The translations under genes and the position numbers were made by a program. The notes beneath the pieces were generated by a model. That model was given only the letters and a program-made list of their open reading frames with translations. It was not told where the DNA came from and made no database searches. A DNA stretch of 64,000 nt from Flavobacterium luminosum (GTDB lineage Bacteria > Bacteroidota > Bacteroidia > Flavobacteriales > Flavobacteriaceae), in assembly GCF_023635005.1 (NCBI RefSeq), contig NZ_JAMLJM010000006.1:86471-150470 (forward strand), written 5' to 3'. Positions 18,666 to 27,152 of this stretch are shown in pieces (position 1 is the first letter of the stretch; the number at the start of each line of letters is the position of its first letter).

Positions 18666-20555
18666 ATGAACTATCAAGAAATATACAACAAAAGCATCGA
18701 ATCACCGGAATTATTCTGGAAAGAGCAAGCGAAACAAATCCAATGGTTTAAAAATCCCTCTACTATACTTTCAAAAGACGATAACAATTATCCTTTGTGG
18801 TTTAAAGATGGTGAATTAAACGCTTGTTATTTGGCTTTAGACAAGCATATAGAAGAAGGATATGGCGATGATATCGCTATTATTTACGATTCTCCTGTTA
18901 CACAAACTATAAAAAAATATACTTTTCAAGAAGTTAAAACAGAAGTGGCACGATTGGCTGGTGGTCTACTCTCTTTAGGTTTAACTCAAGGAGATACCGC
19001 AGTTATCTACATGCCAATGATTCCTCAAGCAACTTTTGCCATGTTGGCTTGCGCTCGAATAGGAGTAACACATTCAGTTGTTTTTGGAGGATTTGCACCT
19101 CACGAACTAGCAATACGTATTGATGATTGTAAGCCTAGAATTGTTATTACAGCTTCTTCTGGAATCGAAGTAGATCGATTAATTGCTTATAAACCGTTAG
19201 TTGATGAAGCTATTGAATTAGCAGAACATAAACCTCAGAATGTTATCATTTTAAACCGAAAATTAGGAGCTAAAATTCCTTTTAAAAAATACGATATAGA
19301 TTATGGAGCCTTGGTTTATGGTTCAGAAGAGGTCGATTGTGTACCTGTAAAATCTACACATCCTTTGTATGTTTTATATACTTCCGGAACTACAGGAAAA
19401 CCAAAAGGAATTGTGAGAGATACAGGTGGATATGTCACTGCCTTGAAATTTTCTATGACACACATCTATGGATTAAATCCTGGAGAAGTTTTCTGGGCTG
19501 CTTCCGATGTAGGTTGGGTTGTTGGGCATAGTTTCATCGTTTATGGTCCTTTAATCAACAGAAATACTACCATTGTTTTCGAAGGAAAACCCATAAAAAC
19601 GCCCGATGCTTCAACTTTTTGGAGAATGATTGCAGAGCATAAAGTAAGTGCCATGTTTACTGCTCCTACAGCGATAAGAGCCATAAAAAAAGAAGATCCT
19701 AATGGCGAATTCATTAAACAATACGATTTGTCTTCGCTCAGAACACAGTTTTTAGCTGGAGAACGTTGTGATGTGGCGACTTTAGAATGGTATAATCAAC
19801 ATATTCCGGTTCCTGCTATCGATCATTGGTGGCAAACAGAATCGGGTTGGCCAATGATTGCCAACATGATGGGAGTTGAGTATTTACCTGTAAAACCTGG
19901 ATCTGCCGGTAAAGCAGTTTGTGGTTATGATATCCGAATTTTAGGAGAAAATGGACAAGAATTAGGACCTAACGAAGAAGGCTATGTGGTTATTAAATTG
20001 CCTTTACCACCGGGAACTTTAATGGATTTATGGGAAGATAATGAACGTTTCAAAATGGGCTATCTCAACAAGTTCCCAGGCTACTATTTTTCTGGCGATG
20101 GAGGTTTTAAAGATGAAGATGATTATTTATTTATCACTGGAAGGGTTGACGATGTTATCAACGTGGCCGGTCATAGACTTTCGACAGCAGAAATGGAAGA
20201 AATCGTTGCGTCTCATCCTGTGGTTGCTGAGTGTGCTGTTATTGGAATTAACGACGATTTGAAAGGACAAATTCCAATTGGTCTCGTCGTGATGAAATCC
20301 AATGAAACAATGGAAAGTTTTCAGTTAGAACACGAAATTGTGCAATTGGTTAGAGAAAAAATTGGTGCTGTGGCCAGTTTACGAAATGTGATCTTAGTAC
20401 AACGCTTACCAAAAACGCGTTCGGGTAAAATTCTGCGTAAATTAATGAGAAGTATTGCGGACAAAGAAACCTATCAAATTCCTTCAACTATTGAAGACGA
20501 AAATGTGATTGAAGAAATTGTTACTGCATTGACTGATTATGGAATTATAAAATAA
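18666..20555 (+). CDS. prpE: Propionate-CoA ligase-like acyl-CoA synthetase
   Basis: This 629-residue member of the AMP-forming acyl-CoA synthetase family converts propionate (or acetate), ATP and CoA to acyl-CoA, AMP and PPi. The phosphate loop YTSGTTGKPKG (about 236), DHWWQTESGWPMI, GDGGFKDEDDYLFITGRVDDVINVAGHR and the C-terminal acetylation-type motif PKTRSGKILRK are intact. WWQTESGWP in place of the Acs WWQTETGG and the extended C-terminus match PrpE/ACSS3 rather than Acs. It is the fourth gene of the kinase unit (3-base gap from the receiver gene). Acs follows after 81 bases. Confidence 0.88.
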   Translation: MNYQEIYNKSIESPELFWKEQAKQIQWFKNPSTILSKDDNNYPLWFKDGELNACYLALDKHIEEGYGDDIAIIYDSPVTQTIKKYTFQEVKTEVARLAGGLLSLGLTQGDTAVIYMPMIPQATFAMLACARIGVTHSVVFGGFAPHELAIRIDDCKPRIVITASSGIEVDRLIAYKPLVDEAIELAEHKPQNVIILNRKLGAKIPFKKYDIDYGALVYGSEEVDCVPVKSTHPLYVLYTSGTTGKPKGIVRDTGGYVTALKFSMTHIYGLNPGEVFWAASDVGWVVGHSFIVYGPLINRNTTIVFEGKPIKTPDASTFWRMIAEHKVSAMFTAPTAIRAIKKEDPNGEFIKQYDLSSLRTQFLAGERCDVATLEWYNQHIPVPAIDHWWQTESGWPMIANMMGVEYLPVKPGSAGKAVCGYDIRILGENGQELGPNEEGYVVIKLPLPPGTLMDLWEDNERFKMGYLNKFPGYYFSGDGGFKDEDDYLFITGRVDDVINVAGHRLSTAEMEEIVASHPVVAECAVIGINDDLKGQIPIGLVVMKSNETMESFQLEHEIVQLVREKIGAVASLRNVILVQRLPKTRSGKILRKLMRSIADKETYQIPSTIEDENVIEEIVTALTDYGIIK

Positions 20556-20605
20556 ACAAAATGTATATTAAATTAGCATATTTTTAATTTTTCAAACATT
20601 TTGTT
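20555..20605. repeat. Inverted repeat between prpE and acs, possible operator
   Basis: The perfect 10-base arms AACAAAATGT (20555-20564) and ACATTTTGTT (20596-20605) are centred about 41 bases apart, close to four helical turns. The second arm ends 31 bases before the acs ATG. There is no T run, so it is not a terminator; a binding site for a dimeric regulator controlling acs is possible. Confidence 0.4.
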
Positions 20606-20636
20606 CATTATATTTACAATGTTAATTATTTAAGAC

Positions 20637-22544
20637 ATGAGCTATTACACAATAAACGATTTAGAACATTATTTCAAGATGTATAAAAAGTCGGTGCGCG
20701 AACCAAGAAAATTTTGGGATCGTATTGCCGATGAGAACTTTGTTTGGTATCAAAAATGGGAAAAAGTTTTTGATGTCGATATGCAAGAAGCTAAATTCAA
20801 ATGGTTTGTAGATGCCAAAGTAAATATCACCAAAAACTGTATTGATCGTCATTTAGCACGAAAAGGGGAGAAGACAGCTATTATTTTCGAACCTAATAAT
20901 CCAGATGAAGAAGCGCAACATATTTCATATAATGAACTCTATAAGAGAGTTTCAAAAATGGCTAATGTACTTCGCGAACAAGGTGTTAAAAAAGGAGACC
21001 GAGTTTGTATTTATTTGCCCATGATACCTGATTTAGCAGTTGCAGTTTTAGCTTGTGCAAGAATTGGAGCAATTCACTCAGTGGTTTTTGCCGGATTTTC
21101 AGCAGGAGCTTTAGAGGCAAGGGTAAATGATTGTGGAGCAAAAATGGTAATTACGTCTGATGGTGGTTATCGTGGTGACAAAACAATAAATTTAAAAGGT
21201 ATTGTTGATGAAGCCATGCCAAAATGTCCTTCTATAGAGAAAGTATTAGTGGCTAAGAGAACCAATTCTGATGTTCCGATGCAAGAAGGAAGGGATTTTT
21301 GGTTACAACCCTTGTTAGACAAAGCGTTGGATAACAGCGTTGCAGAAATAATGGATTCGGAAGATCCTTTGTTTATCCTATATACTTCTGGTTCTACGGG
21401 TAAACCTAAAGGAATGTTACATACCACAGGAGGTTATATGGTGTATACGGCTTATACTTTTAAAAATGTTTTCAATTATCAGGATGAGGATATTTTTTGG
21501 TGTACTGCGGATATTGGATGGATTACAGGTCATTCGTATATCTTATATGGACCTTTATTAAACGGAGCAACTACCGTTTTGTTTGAAGGTGTTCCTTCTT
21601 ATCCAGATTTTAGTCGTTTTTGGGAAGTAATAGAAAAACATAAAGTTACTCAATTCTATACCGCGCCAACAGCAATTCGTTCTTTATCTAAAGAAAGTTT
21701 AGAATATGTTCAGAAGTTCCCATTACGTTCTTTAAAAGTTATCGGATCTGTAGGTGAGCCAATCAATGAAGAAGCTTGGCACTGGTATAACGATCACGTG
21801 GGTGGTAAACGCTGTCCATTGGTAGATACTTGGTGGCAAACAGAAACCGGAGGAATCATGATTTCCCCAATTCCTTTTGTAACGCCAACCAAACCAACTT
21901 ATGCTTCGTTGCCATTACCAGGAATTCAACCCGTATTAATGGATGAGTTACGCAACGAAATAGAAGGAAATCAAGTAACTGGAAGTTTATGCATAAAATT
22001 CCCTTGGCCAAGTATTGCCAGAACAATCTGGGGAGATCATCAGCGTTATAAAGAGACTTATTTTACGGCTTTCCCTGGAAAATATTTTACCGGAGACGGA
22101 GCTCTTCGTGACGAAGTAGGTTATTATAGAATAACGGGTCGTGTTGATGATGTGGTAATTGTTTCAGGACATAATCTTGGTACAGCTCCAATAGAAGATG
22201 CTATTAATGAACATCCAGCTGTTGCCGAAAGTGCTATTGTAGGTTTCCCTCATGATATTAAAGGAAATGCTTTGTATGGCTTTATCATTTTGAAAGAAAT
22301 CGGTGAGGGTAGAGACAGAGCAAATGTGGCAAAAGAAATTAATCAGTTAATTTCTGATCAAATTGGTCCGATTGCTAAACTAGATAAAATTCAATTTGTA
22401 AGCGGTTTGCCAAAAACACGTTCAGGAAAAATTATGCGTCGTATTTTACGTAAAATAGCTGAAGGAGATTTTTCAAATTTTGGAGATACTTCTACGTTAT
22501 TAAACCCTGAAATTATTGATCAAATTAAAAACGAAAGAGTTTAA
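20637..22544 (+). CDS. acs: Acetyl-coenzyme A synthetase, AMP-forming
   Basis: It activates acetate to acetyl-CoA through acetyl-AMP. The 635-residue length is usual for Acs. It contains the ACAS_N segment near the start, the ATP loop YTSGSTGKPKGMLHTTGGY (about 246) and WWQTETGG, with the Trp that shortens the acyl pocket. FTGDGALRDEVGYYRITGRVDDV and PKTRSGKIMRRILRKIA follow, holding the lysine that is acetylated in many homologues. Control by acetylation is plausible, but no acetyltransferase gene is nearby. It follows prpE after 81 bases that hold an inverted repeat, so it could have its own promoter. Confidence 0.96.
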   Translation: MSYYTINDLEHYFKMYKKSVREPRKFWDRIADENFVWYQKWEKVFDVDMQEAKFKWFVDAKVNITKNCIDRHLARKGEKTAIIFEPNNPDEEAQHISYNELYKRVSKMANVLREQGVKKGDRVCIYLPMIPDLAVAVLACARIGAIHSVVFAGFSAGALEARVNDCGAKMVITSDGGYRGDKTINLKGIVDEAMPKCPSIEKVLVAKRTNSDVPMQEGRDFWLQPLLDKALDNSVAEIMDSEDPLFILYTSGSTGKPKGMLHTTGGYMVYTAYTFKNVFNYQDEDIFWCTADIGWITGHSYILYGPLLNGATTVLFEGVPSYPDFSRFWEVIEKHKVTQFYTAPTAIRSLSKESLEYVQKFPLRSLKVIGSVGEPINEEAWHWYNDHVGGKRCPLVDTWWQTETGGIMISPIPFVTPTKPTYASLPLPGIQPVLMDELRNEIEGNQVTGSLCIKFPWPSIARTIWGDHQRYKETYFTAFPGKYFTGDGALRDEVGYYRITGRVDDVVIVSGHNLGTAPIEDAINEHPAVAESAIVGFPHDIKGNALYGFIILKEIGEGRDRANVAKEINQLISDQIGPIAKLDKIQFVSGLPKTRSGKIMRRILRKIAEGDFSNFGDTSTLLNPEIIDQIKNERV

Positions 22545-22561
22545 TTTTACTTCATAGTTTT

Positions 22562-22589
22562 AAAAAAGGTTCTTTTCAGAACCTTTTTT
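22562..22589. terminator. Bidirectional terminator between acs and the exonuclease-like gene
   Basis: A 12-bp stem (AAAAAAGGTTCT at 22562-22573 with AGAACCTTTTTT at 22578-22589) has a four-base loop. Poly-A and poly-T flank it, so it serves both convergent genes. Confidence 0.85.
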
Positions 22590-23152
22590 TATTTTAATCC
22601 TAAACGATTTTTCATTTTCAAATAAACCATAGCAATGCTAAAAGCATAATTGGCTGAAGTTGTGATATCAGGTGCATCCACTTTATAGGAATTTAATATT
22701 TCCAAAAATGGATATTGTTTGTTGAGTTGATCAATTATTTTTCCGTGCATCACTTCAATATCTAGCAAATCGTTTTTAATACGACCACTTTGAAGTTTAT
22801 GCAAATATTCATTCAAAATTTCAATATCATAATGAATGCGATGCCCGATTAGAGTAGCATTTCCAATGAAATTAATCAACGATTCTATAGCTTTAATTTC
22901 CGAGTAGGTTAAATCCTTATTTTCTAAAATTTCTTTTTTATCCAATTCAATTTCAAGACTGTCTTCCAAAAGGATTTGACCATTTTCAATAGCCACGGCT
23001 CCTATAGAAATAATACGGTCTTTCGATGGATTAATTCCAGTGGTTTCAAGGTATAAGGCTACTTTTCGGTGAGATGGATGTTCAAATTTAAAAACATAAT
23101 CTTTCCAAAAATCGGGGTAATCTTTTCCAATATTTTTTAACCAATCGAGCAT
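22589..23152 (-). CDS. DEDDh exonuclease-fold protein with lost catalytic residues
   Basis: The 187-residue protein has the fold of 3'-5' exonucleases of the DnaQ/PolC-epsilon type: LYLETTGINPSKDRIISIGA, then LIGHRIHYDIEILNEYL. In motif I the usual DxE reads Tyr-Leu-Glu, so the first catalytic Asp is Tyr. In motif III the usual HxxxxD reads TTSANYAFSIAMVYL, without the His and the Asp. It is therefore probably not a nuclease. Active homologues are common beside acs/actP and DUF294 genes. Its start is 1 base after the DUF294 stop, so the pair is one operon, and it may serve as a partner of that protein. Confidence 0.85.
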   Translation of the reverse strand: MLDWLKNIGKDYPDFWKDYVFKFEHPSHRKVALYLETTGINPSKDRIISIGAVAIENGQILLEDSLEIELDKKEILENKDLTYSEIKAIESLINFIGNATLIGHRIHYDIEILNEYLHKLQSGRIKNDLLDIEVMHGKIIDQLNKQYPFLEILNSYKVDAPDITTSANYAFSIAMVYLKMKNRLGLK

Positions 23153-23153
23153 A

Positions 23154-25052
23154 TTATGAGAACTGTGTTAATTGAAAAGTATCTTTTACAATTTCTTCTA
23201 AATCTTTCAGAACATGTAAAGATTCTTTCAGCTTTTCTTTATCAGATTTTGATAAGTTTTCAATATCAATAAAGATGCCAATATTATCATTTTTCAATCC
23301 TTCTAAAGTTCTTAATCTAGAAACTTGCAAAAAGACATCAGCAGCATTTAAATAAATTTCGGCATTGTCTGCATCTTTAATCGCTAATTCTTTATATCTG
23401 TAAAAAGAATTGTTGACTCCTTTTAAACCGTGATGAAAAGCTAACAAGCGACCAATATCTACCAATTGATCTATTGCTTTGGCTTTGATGTTAAATGTAC
23501 CGTTATCCTCTTCATTAAATTTTTTGAAAAAGTTCAAAGGCGCCGGTTTTCGTAAGGCATCATTTCCGAGATAATCAAAGAAGAGAGTTTTGTTTTTGAT
23601 TGAGAAAATAGCTTCTGTAATCTCACTTTCAATGTTTTGATCCCCATAGACAAATTCAAAATCAAAGAATATCGAACAGTGTTCATTGGTATATTCTCCT
23701 GGAGTATTGATCCAATTTTCGTATTGCTTAATCCATTCACTTAATGATTTACACCACTGTAAATTATGAGCGTTATGGTTATATTCACAATGTTTGTATC
23801 CTATTTTTTCAAGAATTTCATTGATTCTCTTAGTCAATTGACTAAAATAATCTTTTACAATTCTGTTTTTTTGAATGTCAACGTCATGATACACTAAAAA
23901 ATTATCATAATCGGTTAGGAGTAACTGCTCTTTTCGTCCTTGACTACCAATACTAAAAAACGCAAATGGGACAGGGGGTGAGCCTAGTTCCAAAATGGCT
24001 ATTTCAATACTTCTTCTAATTATTGAAAGCGTAATTTCTCCCGAAACATTAAAAATATGTTGTAGAGGAATATTTTTCGTAACGGCTTGCTGAATGATAT
24101 CGGCTAAAGCATAACGAATTGATTTTAATTGTTGAGCCGTTCCAGAACGTTTAATCTCTTTTAACAAAACACCAGGTGAATTGGCCTGAGCTTCAACCAA
24201 ATCATTCTGAGTAATAACTCCTTTAATTTCAGTATGAGCCGTACCATCTAGTGTCACACACAAGTGATGTACTTTGTGCGATAACATTACCAACTGAGCT
24301 TCTGCTAAAGAGATATTTTCTGTAACCGTAATTACAGGATAGGTCATTATTTTGTCAATATGAGAGTGAATGGCGTGTTTTCCCGTAGCTACTTTTAATC
24401 TAAAATCGGCATCAGTAACAATTCCAATAACGGTATCCGTTTCTTTTACAAAAGCATTATCTAACAAATTGTCAGACATGGCAATAGCGACTTCACGTAT
24501 GGTTTGATTGTGTTCTACAATCAACGGTTTTCTATTGTAATTTAAAGTTTGAAAAAAGGATAAATCATTCTGAAATTCAATAAATTGTACAGAATCTGAG
24601 ATTAATTCCTGATTTATTTTGTCGGTAGGATTGGTTGAATTTTGTGCAAAACTTTGCAATAAAAAATTCAAAACTTCCGAATTTTGTGATACAAAAGGCT
24701 TAAAAACATCTATGGGAACAGCATACAACATACTTTCTTCGTTGGCTTTAGCGGTCATTTGATAGTTATTTTTAGCAAAAAATGGACGCAAACCAAATAC
24801 ATCGCCAATGTAACATTTATTCAAAAGTGTTTCTTCAGCATCAGAAATCACAGTTAAATGAACAACACCGGAATTAACCACATAAAAATAATCGTGTAAA
24901 GAATCATTGATCTTAAATAATGATTCATTTTTATTAAGATGAATAACACGAATTTTTTTTGCTATAACTTTCAGTTCTTCAAAATTCAAAAAACTAAAAG
25001 GTTTAAAATCTTTTAAAAAATTGGCTACAGTTTCAGAAATAGAGTCTTTCAT
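23154..25052 (-). CDS. cNMP-binding/CBS/DUF294 nucleotidyltransferase-like protein
   Basis: The 632-residue cytosolic protein has three parts. A cyclic-nucleotide-binding-type beta barrel (about 10-130) is followed by a CBS pair (about 165-290). The DUF294 region (about 310-450) carries the GlnD-like nucleotidyltransferase signature GSQGRKEQLLLTDYDNF, and a helical DUF294 C-terminal domain (about 490-630) follows. The two Asp of TDYD are present, so nucleotidyl transfer is possible. Such genes recur next to acs, actP and exonuclease-like genes in many bacteria. A role in nucleotide-controlled regulation of acetate metabolism is inferred from that context; the target is unknown. Confidence 0.9.
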   Translation of the reverse strand: MKDSISETVANFLKDFKPFSFLNFEELKVIAKKIRVIHLNKNESLFKINDSLHDYFYVVNSGVVHLTVISDAEETLLNKCYIGDVFGLRPFFAKNNYQMTAKANEESMLYAVPIDVFKPFVSQNSEVLNFLLQSFAQNSTNPTDKINQELISDSVQFIEFQNDLSFFQTLNYNRKPLIVEHNQTIREVAIAMSDNLLDNAFVKETDTVIGIVTDADFRLKVATGKHAIHSHIDKIMTYPVITVTENISLAEAQLVMLSHKVHHLCVTLDGTAHTEIKGVITQNDLVEAQANSPGVLLKEIKRSGTAQQLKSIRYALADIIQQAVTKNIPLQHIFNVSGEITLSIIRRSIEIAILELGSPPVPFAFFSIGSQGRKEQLLLTDYDNFLVYHDVDIQKNRIVKDYFSQLTKRINEILEKIGYKHCEYNHNAHNLQWCKSLSEWIKQYENWINTPGEYTNEHCSIFFDFEFVYGDQNIESEITEAIFSIKNKTLFFDYLGNDALRKPAPLNFFKKFNEEDNGTFNIKAKAIDQLVDIGRLLAFHHGLKGVNNSFYRYKELAIKDADNAEIYLNAADVFLQVSRLRTLEGLKNDNIGIFIDIENLSKSDKEKLKESLHVLKDLEEIVKDTFQLTQFS

Positions 25053-25168
25053 GAATTGTGATTTTGTTAACTTAACTGTAAAAGTAAGGACAAATAATGG
25101 AAGTTATGTATGGTTTTTGAAATTTTCTATTTTACATAATATAAATTATAGTTCAATAGTATAAACTT

Positions 25169-26707
25169 TTAATCAGCCATACTGAACAATCTTTCGCGGA
25201 ACTTTTTACCAATAGCTATTTGAAGATTTTTTTTGTATTCCTCTAATAACCAATCGCGATAATTTTTTGTAGAATTCGATAAACAGCGACAAAATATTTT
25301 TACACGATAAGCAGCAGAATCTTCGAGATATTTAGCTAATTTTTTAGCTTCATTAAGATCTTCAGAATTTTCTACACACATTACGGCATGCTGATCTATA
25401 GATTCTTCAATAACCACTTTAGGACGAAAATTTTTACGAATGGCAATTTTAAAAGCTTCTTCAATATCAAAATCCAATACCGAAGAATTTTTAAATAACT
25501 CACGAATTTCTAATGGCAATTCGTATTTAAAATGCATTTCAATTTCAGCATCTTCACGTAAATTATCCAAATAATATTCTGGTGATTTAAAAATATGTTG
25601 CCAATCAACCGGTGCATCCCAAAGTCCAAATCGTGCTGCATTATTTCCCAAATCGATAATGCTAAATTCTTTTTTATTAGGAAGTAAACGTGAACCACGA
25701 CCAATCATTTGAAAATATAATGTCAATGATTTTGTGGCTCTATTGATGATAATTGTTTCTACCGTAGGCTCATCGAAACCTGTGGTCAAGATACCTACAG
25801 AGGTCAAAATTGCATCCGGAGTGTGTTTAAACCATCTTAAAATATCTTTTCGTTCCTCCGGAGACGTTGTATTATCAAGATGTCGGATGGTATAACCTGC
25901 TTCTGTAAAAGTATCTAAAACGTACAAAGAAGTATGTATACCGTTATTGAAGATCAAGGTTTTCTTGCCTTTGGATTTCTCTTCGTAGGCATGCAATAAT
26001 TTACTTTGCATGTCCAATTGAGAATACAATTCATCGGAAGATTTTACCGTGTAATCGCCATTAATTCCAACTTTTAAGCTCTGTAAACCAACGTCATAAC
26101 TATACGTATTGGCTTTTGCCAAATAACCGTTTTCAATTAATTTATTAATGGGATCACCTACAATGAGTTCTTTGTAATTTTCATACATAGGTAATTTTAT
26201 GTTAGAACTCAAAGGAGTAGCTGTTACACCTAAAATAAAAGAATTTTTAAAAAAGGAAAAAAGCTTTCTGAACGAGTTATAATGGGCTTCGTCAATGATT
26301 ACAAGGCCTATATTTTCTATTTCAAGTTTTTCGTCGTTCAATCTATTTTTTAAAGTTTCAACCATGGCCACAAAACAAGAATACTCGTTTTGATCCGGTA
26401 AATCTTTAATTTTTGAATTGATGATTTTGTTTTTTACTCCAAAACCATCTAACATTCTTGAAGTTTGTTTGCACAATTCGATTCTGTGCGTTAATACCAT
26501 TACTTTTTTGTTATGGTATTCTAAGTAACGACGGACGATTTCAGAAAAAATAACGGTCTTCCCCCCTCCTGTTGGTAACTGATACAACAAGTGATAATTA
26601 GGTTCTACTTCGTCCATACGGTCAAAAATAGCGCTGATGTCACGTTTTTGGTAGCTGTAAAGCTCCTTTCTTTCTTGAGTTTTTGATTCCAAATCGTGAT
26701 GCGACAT
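25169..26707 (-). CDS. DEAD/DEAH-box helicase, superfamily 2
   Basis: The 512-residue ATP-dependent helicase has Walker A PTGGGKT (about residue 45), motif II DEAH, motif III ATP in GVTATP, and the C-terminal domain with IGRGSRLLP (motif VI). The layout resembles the small SSL2/RadD-like helicases. The C-terminal 130 residues are family-specific. It stands alone between a DUF294 operon and a divergent DUF3817 gene; no restriction or defence genes adjoin it. DNA repair or recombination is the likely setting, but the substrate is unknown. Confidence 0.88.
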   Translation of the reverse strand: MSHHDLESKTQERKELYSYQKRDISAIFDRMDEVEPNYHLLYQLPTGGGKTVIFSEIVRRYLEYHNKKVMVLTHRIELCKQTSRMLDGFGVKNKIINSKIKDLPDQNEYSCFVAMVETLKNRLNDEKLEIENIGLVIIDEAHYNSFRKLFSFFKNSFILGVTATPLSSNIKLPMYENYKELIVGDPINKLIENGYLAKANTYSYDVGLQSLKVGINGDYTVKSSDELYSQLDMQSKLLHAYEEKSKGKKTLIFNNGIHTSLYVLDTFTEAGYTIRHLDNTTSPEERKDILRWFKHTPDAILTSVGILTTGFDEPTVETIIINRATKSLTLYFQMIGRGSRLLPNKKEFSIIDLGNNAARFGLWDAPVDWQHIFKSPEYYLDNLREDAEIEMHFKYELPLEIRELFKNSSVLDFDIEEAFKIAIRKNFRPKVVIEESIDQHAVMCVENSEDLNEAKKLAKYLEDSAAYRVKIFCRCLSNSTKNYRDWLLEEYKKNLQIAIGKKFRERLFSMAD

Positions 26708-26723
26708 TTTTTTAAATTTTTTG

Positions 26724-26731
26724 CAAAAGTA
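26724..26731 (-). promoter_or_regulatory. Promoter -7 element of the helicase gene
   Basis: TACTTTTG on the minus strand matches TAnnTTTG, 16 bases before the helicase ATG. No TTG at 17-23 bases upstream was found. Confidence 0.45.
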
Positions 26732-26867
26732 CGTTTAAAAAACAGTTAATAGACTCTTTTTAGCACAAAATTTTAATTATGCATTTTTTAACTAATTTGA
26801 AGATTGTAAGTATTACCGACTTTATAAAAGATTTCTTTTCTTTGCACTATTATAAAGATTTCAAATC

Positions 26868-27152
26868 ATGCTTAAATTTTTTAGAAACGTTGCGTTATTA
26901 GAGGGAGTATCATACATTGTGATCATGGCAAATATGCTTTTTATAAAACCTACAAATATGGATTTATACAAAACATTATTATACCCAGTAGGAATGTCTC
27001 ACGGAGTATTATTTATTGCTTATGTGGTTCTTGCATTTTTACTTTTTAAACCTCTAAAATGGAGTTTACAAACTTTATTTGTTGTTTTAGTGGCTTCATT
27101 GATCCCATTTGGAACTTTTTATATTGAAAAGAAATATTTGAAAAATGCTTAA
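26868..27152 (+). CDS. DUF3817 integral membrane protein
   Basis: The 94-residue protein has three membrane helices and the DUF3817 pattern FFRNVALLEGVSYIVIM at the N-terminus, a central GMSHGVLFIAYV and a C-terminal PFGTFYIEKK. Its function is unknown. It overlaps the MscS gene by 8 bases, so the two are translationally coupled and may act together in the membrane. Confidence 0.88.
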   Translation: MLKFFRNVALLEGVSYIVIMANMLFIKPTNMDLYKTLLYPVGMSHGVLFIAYVVLAFLLFKPLKWSLQTLFVVLVASLIPFGTFYIEKKYLKNA

